DNA from: Methanobacteriota archaeon
GTDB taxonomy: Archaea > Halobacteriota > Methanomicrobia > Methanomicrobiales > Methanocorpusculaceae
Direction: 5' to 3'
DNA: 64,000 nt
Assembly (NCBI GenBank): GCA_023396065.1
Contig: JAEWXF010000028.1
Location: 248,001 to 312,000 of the forward strand
How positions within the stretch are numbered: the stretch's first letter is position 1; each line of letters starts with the position of its first letter. The translations under genes and the position numbers were made by a program. Below, piece after piece: positions 25,972 to 35,241 of this stretch. The notes under the pieces were generated by a model. It had not been told where the DNA came from, ran no database searches, and was given only the letters and a program-made list of their open reading frames with translations.

Positions 25972-27009
25972 ATGCCTGACTCATCGTATGTACCTCCTTT
26001 TACTCTTACCAGTGCAATGGTAAATCTGATTGCCGGAATCAGTGAACTGGTTGGACAACTTACGGTCAACGGGAGTCTGCAAAGAAATCCCCATCTCAGG
26101 AGGAATAATCGGATCCAGACGATTCACTCGTCGTTAGCGATTGAAAATAATACCCTGACACTGTCGCAGGTTACCAATATCATTCAGGGGAAGCGAGTCC
26201 TCGGACCACCCGATGAGATCCGTGAGGTCAAGAATGCCTATGCAGCATATGAGCAGCTACTGCGTCTGAATCCCTATTCGCTTGATGATCTGTTACATAC
26301 TCATAAGATTCTAATGGCAGATCTGGTCCAGGAGGCGGGAGTTCTCCGAAGTGGCGGAGTCGGGGGTTTTGCCGGAACGAAGCTTGTCCATCTGGCCCCT
26401 CCGGCACAATTTGTTTCTGGGCAGCTAACTGAACTGCTTGCCTGGTGTGAACAGGCAGATGTGCATCCCCTGATTAAAAGTTGTGTATTTCATGCTGAAT
26501 TTGAGTTTATCCATCCGTTTGTCGATGGGAACGGACGTATGGGGAGAATGTGGCAGACACTCCTGCTGAGTACATGGAAACCACTCTTTGCCTGGCTGCC
26601 GGTTGAGTCACTGATTGAGAAACACCAGACTCAGTACTATGCGGCACTGGATATTGCCGGTAAACAGGGAAACAGTACCGTATTCGTGGAATTTATGCTG
26701 GAGATTCTCCGGACTGCGCTTGAAGATGCTATCGTTTCTGCACGATATGATACTGTAAATGAGATAGTATATGATACTGTATCTGATGCTGGGTTTGAAA
26801 CCCTGAATATTACGCAAAAAGAAGAGGCAATTCTTGAAATTATCCGGAAAAACAGAGATAGTATCATTACAGACATAGTTCAGAAAACCGGATTTTCCAG
26901 GGCCACTGTGACACGGGCTCTCGCATCTCTGAAGAAAAAAGGGATTCTTGAGCGGGTAGGTTCTGATAAAACCGGCTACTGGAAAATTACTGGTCTGTTC
27001 TACCGCTGA
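25972..27009 (+). CDS. Fic-family AMPylase with inhibitory helix and winged helix
   Basis: The ATG at 25972 gives 345 residues. The active site is complete: H181-P-F-V-D-G-N-G-R-M-G-R192. The auto-inhibitory motif (S/T)-x-x-x-E-(G/N) is present upstream as S54-L-A-I-E58-N, so this is a class II Fic protein with the inhibitor in cis. The last 80 residues (QKEEAILEIIRKNRDSIITD, FSRATVTRALASLKKKGILE) are a winged helix. It would transfer AMP to a target protein. A segment near residue 250-275 repeats YDTVNEIVYDTVSDAGFE-like acidic sequence. Confidence 0.85.
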   Translation: MPDSSYVPPFTLTSAMVNLIAGISELVGQLTVNGSLQRNPHLRRNNRIQTIHSSLAIENNTLTLSQVTNIIQGKRVLGPPDEIREVKNAYAAYEQLLRLNPYSLDDLLHTHKILMADLVQEAGVLRSGGVGGFAGTKLVHLAPPAQFVSGQLTELLAWCEQADVHPLIKSCVFHAEFEFIHPFVDGNGRMGRMWQTLLLSTWKPLFAWLPVESLIEKHQTQYYAALDIAGKQGNSTVFVEFMLEILRTALEDAIVSARYDTVNEIVYDTVSDAGFETLNITQKEEAILEIIRKNRDSIITDIVQKTGFSRATVTRALASLKKKGILERVGSDKTGYWKITGLFYR

Positions 27010-27054
27010 GCAAAACAGGAATCCTCATCTTATTTCGGGGTATACCTTTCTGGT

Positions 27055-27543
27055 ATGGCCACCATCCGGTTTGCAACGGAAGCTGATATCCCACAGATCC
27101 TTTCCTTTATCAAAGGACTTGCTGAGTATGAACATATGCTGGACAAGGTCATCGCAACGGAAGATGCCCTGCACGAATGGATTTTTGTTCGGCAAAAAGC
27201 CGAGGTACTGATCGCTGAGGCTGCCGGAAGGCCGGTCGGTTTTGCCCTGTTCTTTCATAACTTCTCGACATTTCTCGGTCGTGCCGGCATCTATCTGGAA
27301 GACCTCTATGTTCTGCCGGAGGCACGGGGTCAGGGAATTGGAAAAGCATTTTTGCAGCGGCTTGCACAGATTGCGGTGGAACGGGGCTGCGGGAGACTGG
27401 AGTGGTGGTGCCTTGACTGGAACAAGCCCAGTATCGACTTTTACCTCTCGCTCGGTGCCGAACCAATGAGTGACTGGACGGTGTACAGAATTGCCGGAGA
27501 CACTCTGCATGAAATGGCTGGAAAAATGAAAAAAGAAGAGTGA
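27055..27543 (+). CDS. GNAT N-acetyltransferase
   Basis: A 162-residue acetyltransferase. IYLEDLYVLPEARGQGIGKA is motif A with the acetyl-CoA pyrophosphate loop, and LEWWCLDWNKPSIDFYLSLG is motif B; this combination resembles spermidine/diamine acetyltransferase-like GNATs. Substrate unknown. It lies 45 nt after the Fic gene and is convergent with phoU, whose stop is 2 nt away. Confidence 0.82.
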   Translation: MATIRFATEADIPQILSFIKGLAEYEHMLDKVIATEDALHEWIFVRQKAEVLIAEAAGRPVGFALFFHNFSTFLGRAGIYLEDLYVLPEARGQGIGKAFLQRLAQIAVERGCGRLEWWCLDWNKPSIDFYLSLGAEPMSDWTVYRIAGDTLHEMAGKMKKEE

Positions 27544-27545
27544 AT

Positions 27546-28217
27546 TTAGTTCAGTCTGCCAATACCGTCAATCGACATACGTTTCCCGGTCTGCATATAA
27601 TACACCTTCTCGCCCATCCGGCATGCATGATCAGCACACCGTTCGAGATACCGGTTAATCATATGATATGCACTGCACTGGGGAACAACCGAGACATCCA
27701 TCTCCATTGCCGCCACACAGGACTCATACACATGGTCATACATCCGGTCAATCTCCTCCTCAATACGGGACAGAGAAGAGAGCTGGGTGATATCCCCGGT
27801 TGCAAACGCATTGTACACGATATCCAGCATATAAACCGTCTTCTCACCCATCTCCGCAAGCATACCGGAGATCTCCGGCACATGCTCCCGATCAGTAAAC
27901 TGTACGATCAGTTCTGCAATATCTTTCCCGTATCTGCCGACCCGCTCGGATGACGTAATCATATCCAGACTGCAGGCGATACTGCGAAGGTCGGACGCCA
28001 TTGGCTGATTCAACGCAATCAGGAGTACACCGCGTTCATTCAGCAGATCATACTGACTTGCAATGTACTCTTTCTGCCGGACAACATCCGCCGCCACCTC
28101 ACGATCAACCGTTTCAAATGCCATCAGCGCATTTTTTAGCATACCTAACGCAAACCGGCCGTACCAGTTTACCTGATCCTTATAGGAACCAAGTTCAATG
28201 TGGAAATACTCATTCAT
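27546..28217 (-). CDS. phoU: Phosphate uptake regulator PhoU
   Basis: A 223-residue all-helical protein with two PhoU repeats; the E/DxxxD metal-site pattern is visible in DMITSSERVGRYGKDIAE and YLERCADHACRMGEKV. It signals phosphate status and restrains the Pst transporter. The gene starts 1 nt after pstB in the order pstS-pstCA-pstB-phoU, all on the minus strand. A second PhoU-domain protein is encoded divergently from pstS. Confidence 0.93.
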   Translation of the reverse strand: MNEYFHIELGSYKDQVNWYGRFALGMLKNALMAFETVDREVAADVVRQKEYIASQYDLLNERGVLLIALNQPMASDLRSIACSLDMITSSERVGRYGKDIAELIVQFTDREHVPEISGMLAEMGEKTVYMLDIVYNAFATGDITQLSSLSRIEEEIDRMYDHVYESCVAAMEMDVSVVPQCSAYHMINRYLERCADHACRMGEKVYYMQTGKRMSIDGIGRLN

Positions 28218-28218
28218 G

Positions 28219-28968
28219 TTATCCGAATCTCCCGGTCACATAGCGTTCCGTCAACTCTTCTGCAGGATTAGAGAAAATTTTCGGGGTTGCATCCACCTCA
28301 ATCAGCTTTCCAAGATACATAAATCCTGTTGTATCACTGACGCGGGCTGCCTGCTGCATATTGTGGGTCACGATAATCACCGTGTATTGTTTCTTCAGCT
28401 CCGTGATCAGACTCTCAATCTTGGACGTCGCAATCGGGTCGAGTGCGGAACAGGGTTCATCCATCAGAATAATTTCCGGGCTTACCGCAAGTGTTCGCGC
28501 AATGCAGAGTCTCTGCTGCTGACCTCCGGAAAGACCGAGTGCCGAATCATGCAGACGGTCCTTCACTTCATCCCAAAGGGCCGCACCTTTCAGACTGGTT
28601 TCTACAATCGCATCCAGTTTCCCGGCATCATGTTCCCCGTGGGCACGGGGACCGTATGCGATGTTGTCATAAATCGATTTCGGGAACGGATTCGGCCGCT
28701 GAAATACCATCCCGATCTGTTTGCGCAGTTCTACCGGATCGGCATCCAGAATATTTTCGTCACGGAAGAGAATTTCTCCCGCTATTTTGCAGACCGGAAT
28801 CAGATCATTCATCCGGTTCAGACAGCGGAGAAGTGTTGACTTTCCGCAGCCGGACGGTCCGATGAGGGCTGTCACGTTCTTTTCTTCAAACGGGAAGCTC
28901 ACATCAAAGAGTGCCTGCTTTGTTCCGTATGATAAGTTCAGATTATTGGTTGAAATTACGGTTGTCAT
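28219..28968 (-). CDS. pstB: Phosphate ABC transporter ATP-binding protein
   Basis: A 249-residue ABC ATPase. Walker A is GPSGCGKST at 37-45, the signature is LGLSGGQQQRL, and Walker B is IILMDEPCSALDP, all typical of PstB. It energises phosphate import through the fused PstC-PstA membrane subunit encoded 6 nt upstream. Length matches the family. Confidence 0.95.
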   Translation of the reverse strand: MTTVISTNNLNLSYGTKQALFDVSFPFEEKNVTALIGPSGCGKSTLLRCLNRMNDLIPVCKIAGEILFRDENILDADPVELRKQIGMVFQRPNPFPKSIYDNIAYGPRAHGEHDAGKLDAIVETSLKGAALWDEVKDRLHDSALGLSGGQQQRLCIARTLAVSPEIILMDEPCSALDPIATSKIESLITELKKQYTVIIVTHNMQQAARVSDTTGFMYLGKLIEVDATPKIFSNPAEELTERYVTGRFG

Positions 28969-28974
28969 GAAAGA

Positions 28975-30888
28975 TTACCTCAGAAGTTTATTCTGGAAAT
29001 GTTTGCGCAGGAGAATTGCCGCAAGATAGATGGCCATCACGAGAACGATCAGGACAACTGCGGTTCCGTACTGCTGCGTGGTTGCGCCGGGAACACTGGT
29101 GGAAAGAACGAACAGGTGGAACGGTAATGCCATTACCGGATCAAAGAGATCCATGCTGATGAACCGTTTGGTAAACACCACAGCCGTAAACATAATCGGT
29201 GCTGTTTCACCCGCAGCCCGGCCGATAGAAAGAATGGCACCGGTAAGAATACCCGGGGCTGCTGACGGAAGAACAACTTTCCGGATGGTCTGCCATTTGG
29301 TTGCGCCAAGTCCGAGGGAAGCTTCCCGAAGCGCACTCGGAACCGCCTTGAGTGCTTCTTCCGTGGTTCTGACGATGGTCGGCAGGATCATCAGTGCCAG
29401 ACATATCTGACCCGCAAGCATACAGATTCCCCAGTTCAGGAAAATGACAAAGAAGGCAAAGCCGAACAGGCCGAATACAATCGACGGTGTGCCATTGAGG
29501 AGGTCATTGCCGGTTCGGAGAGCACGGGTGAGAATATTCTCTCGCGAGTACTCAATCAAGTAAATGGCTGCACCAATTCCAATCGGCAGGGCAATAACGA
29601 TCGCTCCGGCAACCAGCTGGAGTGTTCCGATAATTGCCGGATAAATTCCTCCGGCACGCCCCAGATCACTGGGGGACGAGGTCAGAAACTCCCAGGAGAT
29701 TGCAGGAATGCCATTCGAGAAGATGTCCCAGAGAATTATGATCAGAATGAGAATTACTGCGGCAGTACAGGCATAAATAAGCCCGAACGCACCCTGCTGC
29801 GCGAGTTTCTGCGGAATTTTTGATTTTCCGAGATACCAGCCGGCGGCGAGGACTGCAAGGATTCCCGCAGGCAGAATTCCGGCTGCGGCAACAATGAAGA
29901 TGAAGAGGAGAACAGCCGCCGCCGCGAACAGAATCTTTTTGATCTGTGCTTTCCGGACGGCAGAGATACGGGATTTTTTCTGTGTTCCCTCCTGAATGTG
30001 ACGGATAATCCTGGCCGAGAGAAGATTCACGACTAAGGTAATGAGTAACAGGACAACTGCTACGCCAAAGAGGGCATAGTAATGCATACTGCCGGTGGCA
30101 ACTTCAGCCATCTCAATACCCAGGGTTGCCGTGAGTGTTCTGACCGGTGAGAGTATGTTCCAGACCGGGTCCGGAATGATTGCGGCGTTTCCGGCGACCA
30201 TCATAACGGCCATCGTTTCACCGATTGCCCGGCCCATACCGAGGACGATCGCTGCTGAGATACCGGATGCGGCGGCAGGCAACAGAACACGGGAGATGGT
30301 ATGCCAGTAAGTAGCCCCCAGTCCCAACGATGCTTCCTTGTAGTCCTTCGGAACGGCAAACAATGCATCTTCGGAAACGGAGACGATCGTCGGCAGGGCC
30401 ATAATTCCGAGGATGACCGAGGCCGCAAGCCAGGAGAAACCACTCGAAATATCCAGTGTGGTTCTGAGGAAGCTGCAAAGAACAACCATGCCAAAGAAAC
30501 CGTATACGACGGACGGAATGCCGGCGAGCAGTTCGATAACCGGTTTTACCGTGTCACGGATTTTTGGCGGTGCGAGATACGAGATGTAGACGGCGGTTGC
30601 AAGACCCAGAGGGACGGCAAAAATCATCGCGCCGAGCGTTACCAGCAGTGTATCGATAATGAGTGCAGCAATACCGTAGGACGGCGTTGAACCGGTTGGG
30701 TTCCAGTCGGTATTGAAGAGAAATCCTGAAATTCCCACTTCGGCAAAGGCCGGAAGGGCTGTATAGATCAGGTAACCCAAAATAAAAACAACAGCCGCTG
30801 CAGAAATCAGTGCGGTGAGAAGCCATACGGATTTCATGATCCGTTCCCGCAGAATTCTTGCGTTGGCTGTGCTTACATTTTCAGTCAT
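28975..30888 (-). CDS. Phosphate ABC transporter permease, PstC-PstA fusion
   Basis: A 637-residue polypeptide with two permease units. Residues 1-300 are PstC-like and residues about 360-637 PstA-like; both carry the EAA loop for the ATPase (EASLGLGATYWHTISRVLLP and EASLGLGATKWQTIRKVVLP). A linker with about three extra membrane segments (about 320-385) joins them. Normally pstC and pstA are separate genes. The single chain should form the complete membrane channel. It lies between pstS (26 nt) and pstB (6 nt). Confidence 0.9.
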   Translation of the reverse strand: MTENVSTANARILRERIMKSVWLLTALISAAAVVFILGYLIYTALPAFAEVGISGFLFNTDWNPTGSTPSYGIAALIIDTLLVTLGAMIFAVPLGLATAVYISYLAPPKIRDTVKPVIELLAGIPSVVYGFFGMVVLCSFLRTTLDISSGFSWLAASVILGIMALPTIVSVSEDALFAVPKDYKEASLGLGATYWHTISRVLLPAAASGISAAIVLGMGRAIGETMAVMMVAGNAAIIPDPVWNILSPVRTLTATLGIEMAEVATGSMHYYALFGVAVVLLLITLVVNLLSARIIRHIQEGTQKKSRISAVRKAQIKKILFAAAAVLLFIFIVAAAGILPAGILAVLAAGWYLGKSKIPQKLAQQGAFGLIYACTAAVILILIIILWDIFSNGIPAISWEFLTSSPSDLGRAGGIYPAIIGTLQLVAGAIVIALPIGIGAAIYLIEYSRENILTRALRTGNDLLNGTPSIVFGLFGFAFFVIFLNWGICMLAGQICLALMILPTIVRTTEEALKAVPSALREASLGLGATKWQTIRKVVLPSAAPGILTGAILSIGRAAGETAPIMFTAVVFTKRFISMDLFDPVMALPFHLFVLSTSVPGATTQQYGTAVVLIVLVMAIYLAAILLRKHFQNKLLR

Positions 30889-30914
30889 ACAATTCCCCGA
30901 AAAAAGGTACGGGT

Positions 30915-31769
30915 TTATGCCACTGGCACAAATCCGTTGTCGCTTAAGATTTTCTGACCGTCTGCAGAGAGGATGAAGTCAAGGTAACTCTTTGCAAGCG
31001 GGGACGGGTCACCGTTCGTGATCATCAGAAGCGGACGGTTGATCGTGTAGGTTCCGTCAATGACGGTTGCAACCGAGGGGGTTATCCCATCGATAGTGAA
31101 GGCTTTCACGCTTGTGTCCACATACTCAAGGGAGACATAGCCGATTGCCCCGGGGGTCTGGGCAACGCTTTTCTGAACTGCTCCATTGGAGTTGAGTTCC
31201 TGCATAGTCTTTGCGGCGTCTTCTTTCTTTAAGACGAACTCGGTGAAGAATTCCCGGGTTCCGGAAGCACTGTCACGGCCGACAAGTACAATTTCTGCGT
31301 CATTTCCGCCGACTTCGTTCCAGTTGGTAATTTTACCCTGATAAATGTCCTTTACCTGTGCAAGCGTCAGACCGTTTACCGGGTTGGACGGGTGGGCAAT
31401 GATTGCGATGCCGTCACGGCCGATAACATATTCTTTGAAGCTGTTTGCGGATTTTTCCGAGTCTTTCAGTTCACGGGAGAGCATACCGATATCGGCGGTT
31501 CCCGAGGCTGCTGCGGTTACGCCCACGCCGGAACCGCCGCCGCTGATCTGAATGTCGGCTGCTTTGTGCTGGTCCATGTAGACTTCGGCGACTGCCTGAG
31601 CAACCGGAAGTACGGTCGTGGAACCTGCTATGGAGATCGTGCCGGAGACGTCATCTGCTGCCGGCTGGCTGACACATCCTGCAGTAAGGAAGATCAGTGC
31701 AAGCATTGCAATGGCAAATGCTGCAACTTTCCCCGCAGGGCTGGTTTTGAACGATGTAAAGCTACGCAT
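30915..31769 (-). CDS. pstS: Phosphate-binding protein PstS
   Basis: A 284-residue substrate-binding protein. The N-terminus is a signal peptide ending in LIFLTAGC, a lipobox-like cleavage site. SIAGSTTVLPVAQAVAE and ISGGGSGVGVTAAASGTADIG carry the phosphate-binding serine/threonine loops, and GRDSASGTREFF is the third conserved loop. It captures phosphate outside the membrane for the fused permease. It opens the pst operon; a TATA-like TCTATAACC lies on the minus strand at about 31835-31843. Confidence 0.93.
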   Translation of the reverse strand: MRSFTSFKTSPAGKVAAFAIAMLALIFLTAGCVSQPAADDVSGTISIAGSTTVLPVAQAVAEVYMDQHKAADIQISGGGSGVGVTAAASGTADIGMLSRELKDSEKSANSFKEYVIGRDGIAIIAHPSNPVNGLTLAQVKDIYQGKITNWNEVGGNDAEIVLVGRDSASGTREFFTEFVLKKEDAAKTMQELNSNGAVQKSVAQTPGAIGYVSLEYVDTSVKAFTIDGITPSVATVIDGTYTINRPLLMITNGDPSPLAKSYLDFILSADGQKILSDNGFVPVA

Positions 31770-31977
31770 ACTATTATCCTGGTGAAAAACACCCGGAGGC
31801 CGGGGCGTTTTCTGCCGCCAACTTCCGACTCATAGGTTATAGATAATCAAGCATAGGGATGTCCGACATAGATTGGGTAAAGTATAGGTCCACTATTCTC
31901 AGGCAGAGATTCCATAGAAATATTGAGACTCTATATTTTCTATGCATGCCAATAAATATCTCTTGCGACAGATAGGT
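31770..31977. promoter_or_regulatory. Divergent promoter region of pstS and the AbrB-PhoU gene
   Basis: The gap between the two start codons contains a minus-strand TATA-like TCTATAACC near 31838 for pstS and a plus-strand TATATTTT near 31932 for the regulator. The placement of the second box makes the first in-frame ATG (31942) too close to it, so the regulator is assigned the ATG at 31978. The regulator is a candidate to act here, which is inference. Confidence 0.45.
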
Positions 31978-32997
31978 ATGGAGATGGAAATCCGGAAAGT
32001 ACAGGTTACGGGAGGATCGTCCTATGTGATCTCCCTGCCGAAGGCATGGGTCCGCCAGCAGCATATTGAGAAGAATGATCCTGTCGGGGTGATTACGCAG
32101 GCTGACGGGACGCTGATTCTGACGCCGAATCTGACGTATGATAATACCACGCGGGTGAAGGAGTTTTCCCTGAAAGACTATCCTGATCCGGATATGCTGC
32201 TTCGATCATTGATTGGTGCCTATATTGCCGGGTTTACCATGATTCGGGTGACGTCTGCCGGGCGTATTCCGCCAAAGGTCCGGCAGGTGGTGCGCAAGTT
32301 TACCCAGATGACGATTGGTCAGGAGGTTGCGGAGGAGAGCGACAATAGTATTATTCTGAAGGATATCCTGAATCCAACCGAGATGCCGTTTGAGAATACG
32401 ATTCGGCGGATGTATGTGATTGTGAAGGCGATGCATGAAGATGCTTTGTATGCGCTGGAACAGGGACGACGGGAACTGGCGGAGGATGTGGCGGCAAGGG
32501 ATACGGATGTGGACCGGCTGCACTGGCTGGTTCATCGTCAGTTTTCTCTGATTGTGACGACGCCGTCTCTCGCACGCCGGATGGAGATTGAGCCGTCAAA
32601 GGCGGCAACCTATTATCAGATTTCCCGGATTATTGAGCGTGTGGGAGACCATGCTGTGGCAATTTCCGCGGCGGCGCTTGTGTTGATTGATATGCATGTG
32701 GATCATACGGTGGTTGCAAAGGTGACCAAGACGGGAGAGGCGTCACTGGGAATTTTTAACCGGAGTGTGAAGGCAATTTATGCAAACAGTATTCCGGAAG
32801 CAAATGCGATTATTGAGGCTGCGGATACGCTTGCGCCTGAGTATCATACGTTGTCTGCGACAACCCAGAAGATGAAGGTGAAGGAGGCGGTGGCGATGAC
32901 GACGATTGCAAACAGTATGCATCGTATTAGTGAGTACAGTTCGGATATTGCGGAAATTCTGATCAATCAGATGGTGAGTGTGAGCGGAAAGGATTGA
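31978..32997 (+). CDS. AbrB-PhoU phosphate-responsive regulator
   Basis: A 339-residue protein: an N-terminal AbrB/SpoVT swapped-hairpin domain (IRKVQVTGGSSYVISLPKAW, then VITQADGTLILTPN) followed by two PhoU-like helical repeats (DRLHWLVHRQFSL, RIIERVGDHAVAIS and a C-terminal MHRISEYSSDIAE). This archaeal fusion probably binds DNA and senses the phosphate transporter state. It is divergent from pstS, the natural place for a regulator of that operon. Confidence 0.85.
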   Translation: MEMEIRKVQVTGGSSYVISLPKAWVRQQHIEKNDPVGVITQADGTLILTPNLTYDNTTRVKEFSLKDYPDPDMLLRSLIGAYIAGFTMIRVTSAGRIPPKVRQVVRKFTQMTIGQEVAEESDNSIILKDILNPTEMPFENTIRRMYVIVKAMHEDALYALEQGRRELAEDVAARDTDVDRLHWLVHRQFSLIVTTPSLARRMEIEPSKAATYYQISRIIERVGDHAVAISAAALVLIDMHVDHTVVAKVTKTGEASLGIFNRSVKAIYANSIPEANAIIEAADTLAPEYHTLSATTQKMKVKEAVAMTTIANSMHRISEYSSDIAEILINQMVSVSGKD

Positions 32998-33078
32998 TGA
33001 CGGAATACAGCCCCGGATATCCTGTCACTATATTTTGTGACACTAGATATTTATGAAAATTCACGCGAATACATAGAG

Positions 33079-34269
33079 ATGAAAAAAACATTCCAGCCAA
33101 CAAAGTGGACACTTCTTTTCCTTATGCTGTCTGCAATGCTTATTCTGATGGGTGGTGCGGCAGTCGCGCCGGCACTGCCATTGATCAGTACGGCATTTCC
33201 GGACGCATCCGAAACGATGGTGTCTCTGATTATTACCCTGCCGTCCCTTGCGGTTGCTCTGACCGGTTTTTTCCTCGGGGCACTGTCTGACCGGATTGGA
33301 CGGATGCCGGTTCTGATTGTGTCGCTTCTTCTCTTTACGATTGCGGGAACATCGGGATACTATCTCGACAGCCTTCCGGCAATTCTCGTGGGCAGATTTA
33401 TTGTGGGTATTGGTATCGGAGGACTGACAACAACGGTTACTTCGCTGATTACGGAGTATTATACCGGGATAACCCGGACAAAAGTCCTCGGGTATCAGGC
33501 AGCGGCGATGGGTTTCGGCGTTCTGGTTCTCGAAACCAGCGGTGGTTTCCTTGCCGGTGTGTCCTGGCGTATCTCTTTCCTGATCTATGCGGTTGGTGCG
33601 ATTATTCTGATAGGAGTGCTGCTGACGATGCGGGAACCGGAGCAGAATAAAATGCCGTCTGTAAAAACCAGCGAGCCGCAGGAAAAGGTGCCTATGAGTA
33701 AGGGAGATCTCGCGATTCTGTATATAACGCTGTTTCTGGGAGTGGCCTTATTCTTCCTGATGCCCACGAAGCTACCGTATCTTCTCAGTGATATGCTGGG
33801 CAGTAACACGGCTTTTCTTGGAGGCCTGATTCTGGGATTTATGGGTCTGTGTGCGTCGATTGCGTCGATCAATGTATGGCGGATTGTCCGGCGGTTTAAC
33901 CGTCAGATTGTGCTGGGTCTGGCGTTTCTCTGTATGGCAGCCGGGATGCTGCTGCTGAGTGCGGCACCGTCTCTGCCGGTTGTTATCCTGTCGGTAATTC
34001 TGGTCGGTTTCGGAAACGGCCTGTTAATGCCGAGTATTACGATGTGGCTCACTGATATTGTGCCGGCATCGGTGATGGGCAAAGCGACCGGAGGATTTTC
34101 CGTTTCGCTGAATCTGGGAAACTTTTCCTCAAGTCTGCTTGCGGTTCCGCTGCTGATTGTGGTTGGTACATATGCCGGGCTGTTTGCGGCCGGAGGAGTG
34201 GCGGCTCTGCTGATTGGACTGGTTATTTTCGGAAATATCGTGCTGCAGAAACGAAAAATATCAGCCTGA
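33079..34269 (+). CDS. MFS transporter, DHA1 (12-TM) type
   Basis: From the ATG at 33079 the protein has 396 residues and about 12 membrane segments; a frame from 33037 adds a polar stretch without support. The loop LGALSDRIGRMPVL matches MFS motif A (G-x-x-x-D-R-x-G-R-r), and LGYQAAAMGFGVLVLETSGG lies where motif C is expected. Resembles drug or sugar-efflux permeases (AraJ/YdhP-like); substrate unknown. Its last 9 nt overlap the convergent TrmB-type regulator, suggesting linked function. Confidence 0.85.
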   Translation: MKKTFQPTKWTLLFLMLSAMLILMGGAAVAPALPLISTAFPDASETMVSLIITLPSLAVALTGFFLGALSDRIGRMPVLIVSLLLFTIAGTSGYYLDSLPAILVGRFIVGIGIGGLTTTVTSLITEYYTGITRTKVLGYQAAAMGFGVLVLETSGGFLAGVSWRISFLIYAVGAIILIGVLLTMREPEQNKMPSVKTSEPQEKVPMSKGDLAILYITLFLGVALFFLMPTKLPYLLSDMLGSNTAFLGGLILGFMGLCASIASINVWRIVRRFNRQIVLGLAFLCMAAGMLLLSAAPSLPVVILSVILVGFGNGLLMPSITMWLTDIVPASVMGKATGGFSVSLNLGNFSSSLLAVPLLIVVGTYAGLFAAGGVAALLIGLVIFGNIVLQKRKISA

Positions 34270-35031
34270 AGAGGGTGTTATGTCTCGCAGAATCTTCCGG
34301 GCGAAGTAGTCGCTGCGGGGATCGGTGGGGATGAATACTCCTTCTCCACCCTCTTTTTTGGTGTGAACGATCAATGTTTCCCGCCGGTCAGCGATGATGG
34401 TGAGGATGACTTCATCGATGTTTTTGCGAAATATGCTGTCTTCAAGGTCTTTTTTGCCGGTGTACCAGGAGATGCGTGTGTCATCGGCCCGAACGTCCCT
34501 GCTGGTAATCAGATAAAGGGCCGCCCGTTTTTTTACGATGAGCAGGGTGTCAAGATATTCGTCAAGGTAGGAGGGGTCATGACAGAGGATGATGAGTTCA
34601 GTTTTGACCCGCTGAAGGATCATCTGAATCTGGTGGGTGATTGCGTATCCGGTGTGCAGTTCGTAGGCCCGCATGGCCTGGGCTCCCTGATCACGTTCAA
34701 GGCTGGCAAGTCCCAGGCTGAGTTCTTCAAGTTCGGTGAACGTTCGGCGTTTGATACGTTCAAAGGTTGCGGTAATGTCTGCGACGTGATAGCGGGCCGG
34801 GTGTTCGTTGAGGAGGACGACATATCCTCCCATGATAAGAGAGTCGAGCGTATCGTAGACCCGGGTTCGGGGAATCCGGGTGATTTCATGGAGTTCACGC
34901 GCGGTGGCAACGCGAAGTGTTGAGAGGGCGATGTAGAGTTTTGCTTCATACTCGCCCATGCCGATGTGATTCAGGCGGGTAATGAGTTCAGGAATGCTAA
35001 GAGGCGGCTTTTCTACTCCGGAGTCGGACAT
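34261..35031 (-). CDS. TrmB-family transcriptional regulator
   Basis: A 256-residue regulator. Residues about 10-85 are a TrmB/MarR-type winged helix (MGEYEAKLYIALSTLRVATA, RIPRTRVYDTLDSL, then YVVLLNEHPARYHV), followed by a coiled region and a C-terminal PLD-like regulator domain (about 110-250). The TrmB family controls sugar metabolism and transport in archaea. The effector is unknown. It overlaps the end of the MFS gene on the opposite strand, and a palindrome 37 nt upstream of its start is a candidate operator. Confidence 0.8.
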   Translation of the reverse strand: MSDSGVEKPPLSIPELITRLNHIGMGEYEAKLYIALSTLRVATARELHEITRIPRTRVYDTLDSLIMGGYVVLLNEHPARYHVADITATFERIKRRTFTELEELSLGLASLERDQGAQAMRAYELHTGYAITHQIQMILQRVKTELIILCHDPSYLDEYLDTLLIVKKRAALYLITSRDVRADDTRISWYTGKKDLEDSIFRKNIDEVILTIIADRRETLIVHTKKEGGEGVFIPTDPRSDYFARKILRDITPSSG

Positions 35032-35067
35032 TATGCAGATAGTTGGTTTTCCCGGGTTAAGATGTTT

Positions 35068-35085
35068 GTCACTTCAGGAAGTGAC
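35068..35085. promoter_or_regulatory. Candidate operator upstream of the TrmB gene
   Basis: GTCACTTCAGGAAGTGAC is an inverted repeat with 7-nt arms GTCACTT/AAGTGAC, 37-54 nt before the regulator's ATG and near its expected promoter. The half site AAGTGACATT recurs at about 35264-35273. The position suggests autoregulation; no second perfect copy was seen near the MFS gene. Confidence 0.4.
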
Positions 35086-35170
35086 ATTGACAATGCCAGA
35101 TTAGAATGGTACGGGGTTACACCGTTTCCAAAAAATGAGTTCCAGGAGGTTTCTTCCCGGTCTTCGTCTG

Positions 35171-35241
35171 CGGTCAAGACACCTGAGTAAACCTTCGGTT
35201 TAGCTCCCTGCTTCGCAGGTCGCGAAACCGAAATTTGACCG
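35171..35241. repeat. Compound palindromic element
   Basis: Outer arms CGGTCAA (35171-35177) and TTGACCG (35235-35241) enclose two perfect hairpins with TTC loops: TAAACC/GGTTTA (35188-35202) and CCTGC/GCAGG (35207-35219). The architecture, 7-bp outer stem plus inner short hairpins, matches the element at 25.4 kb although the sequence differs. Confidence 0.55.
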
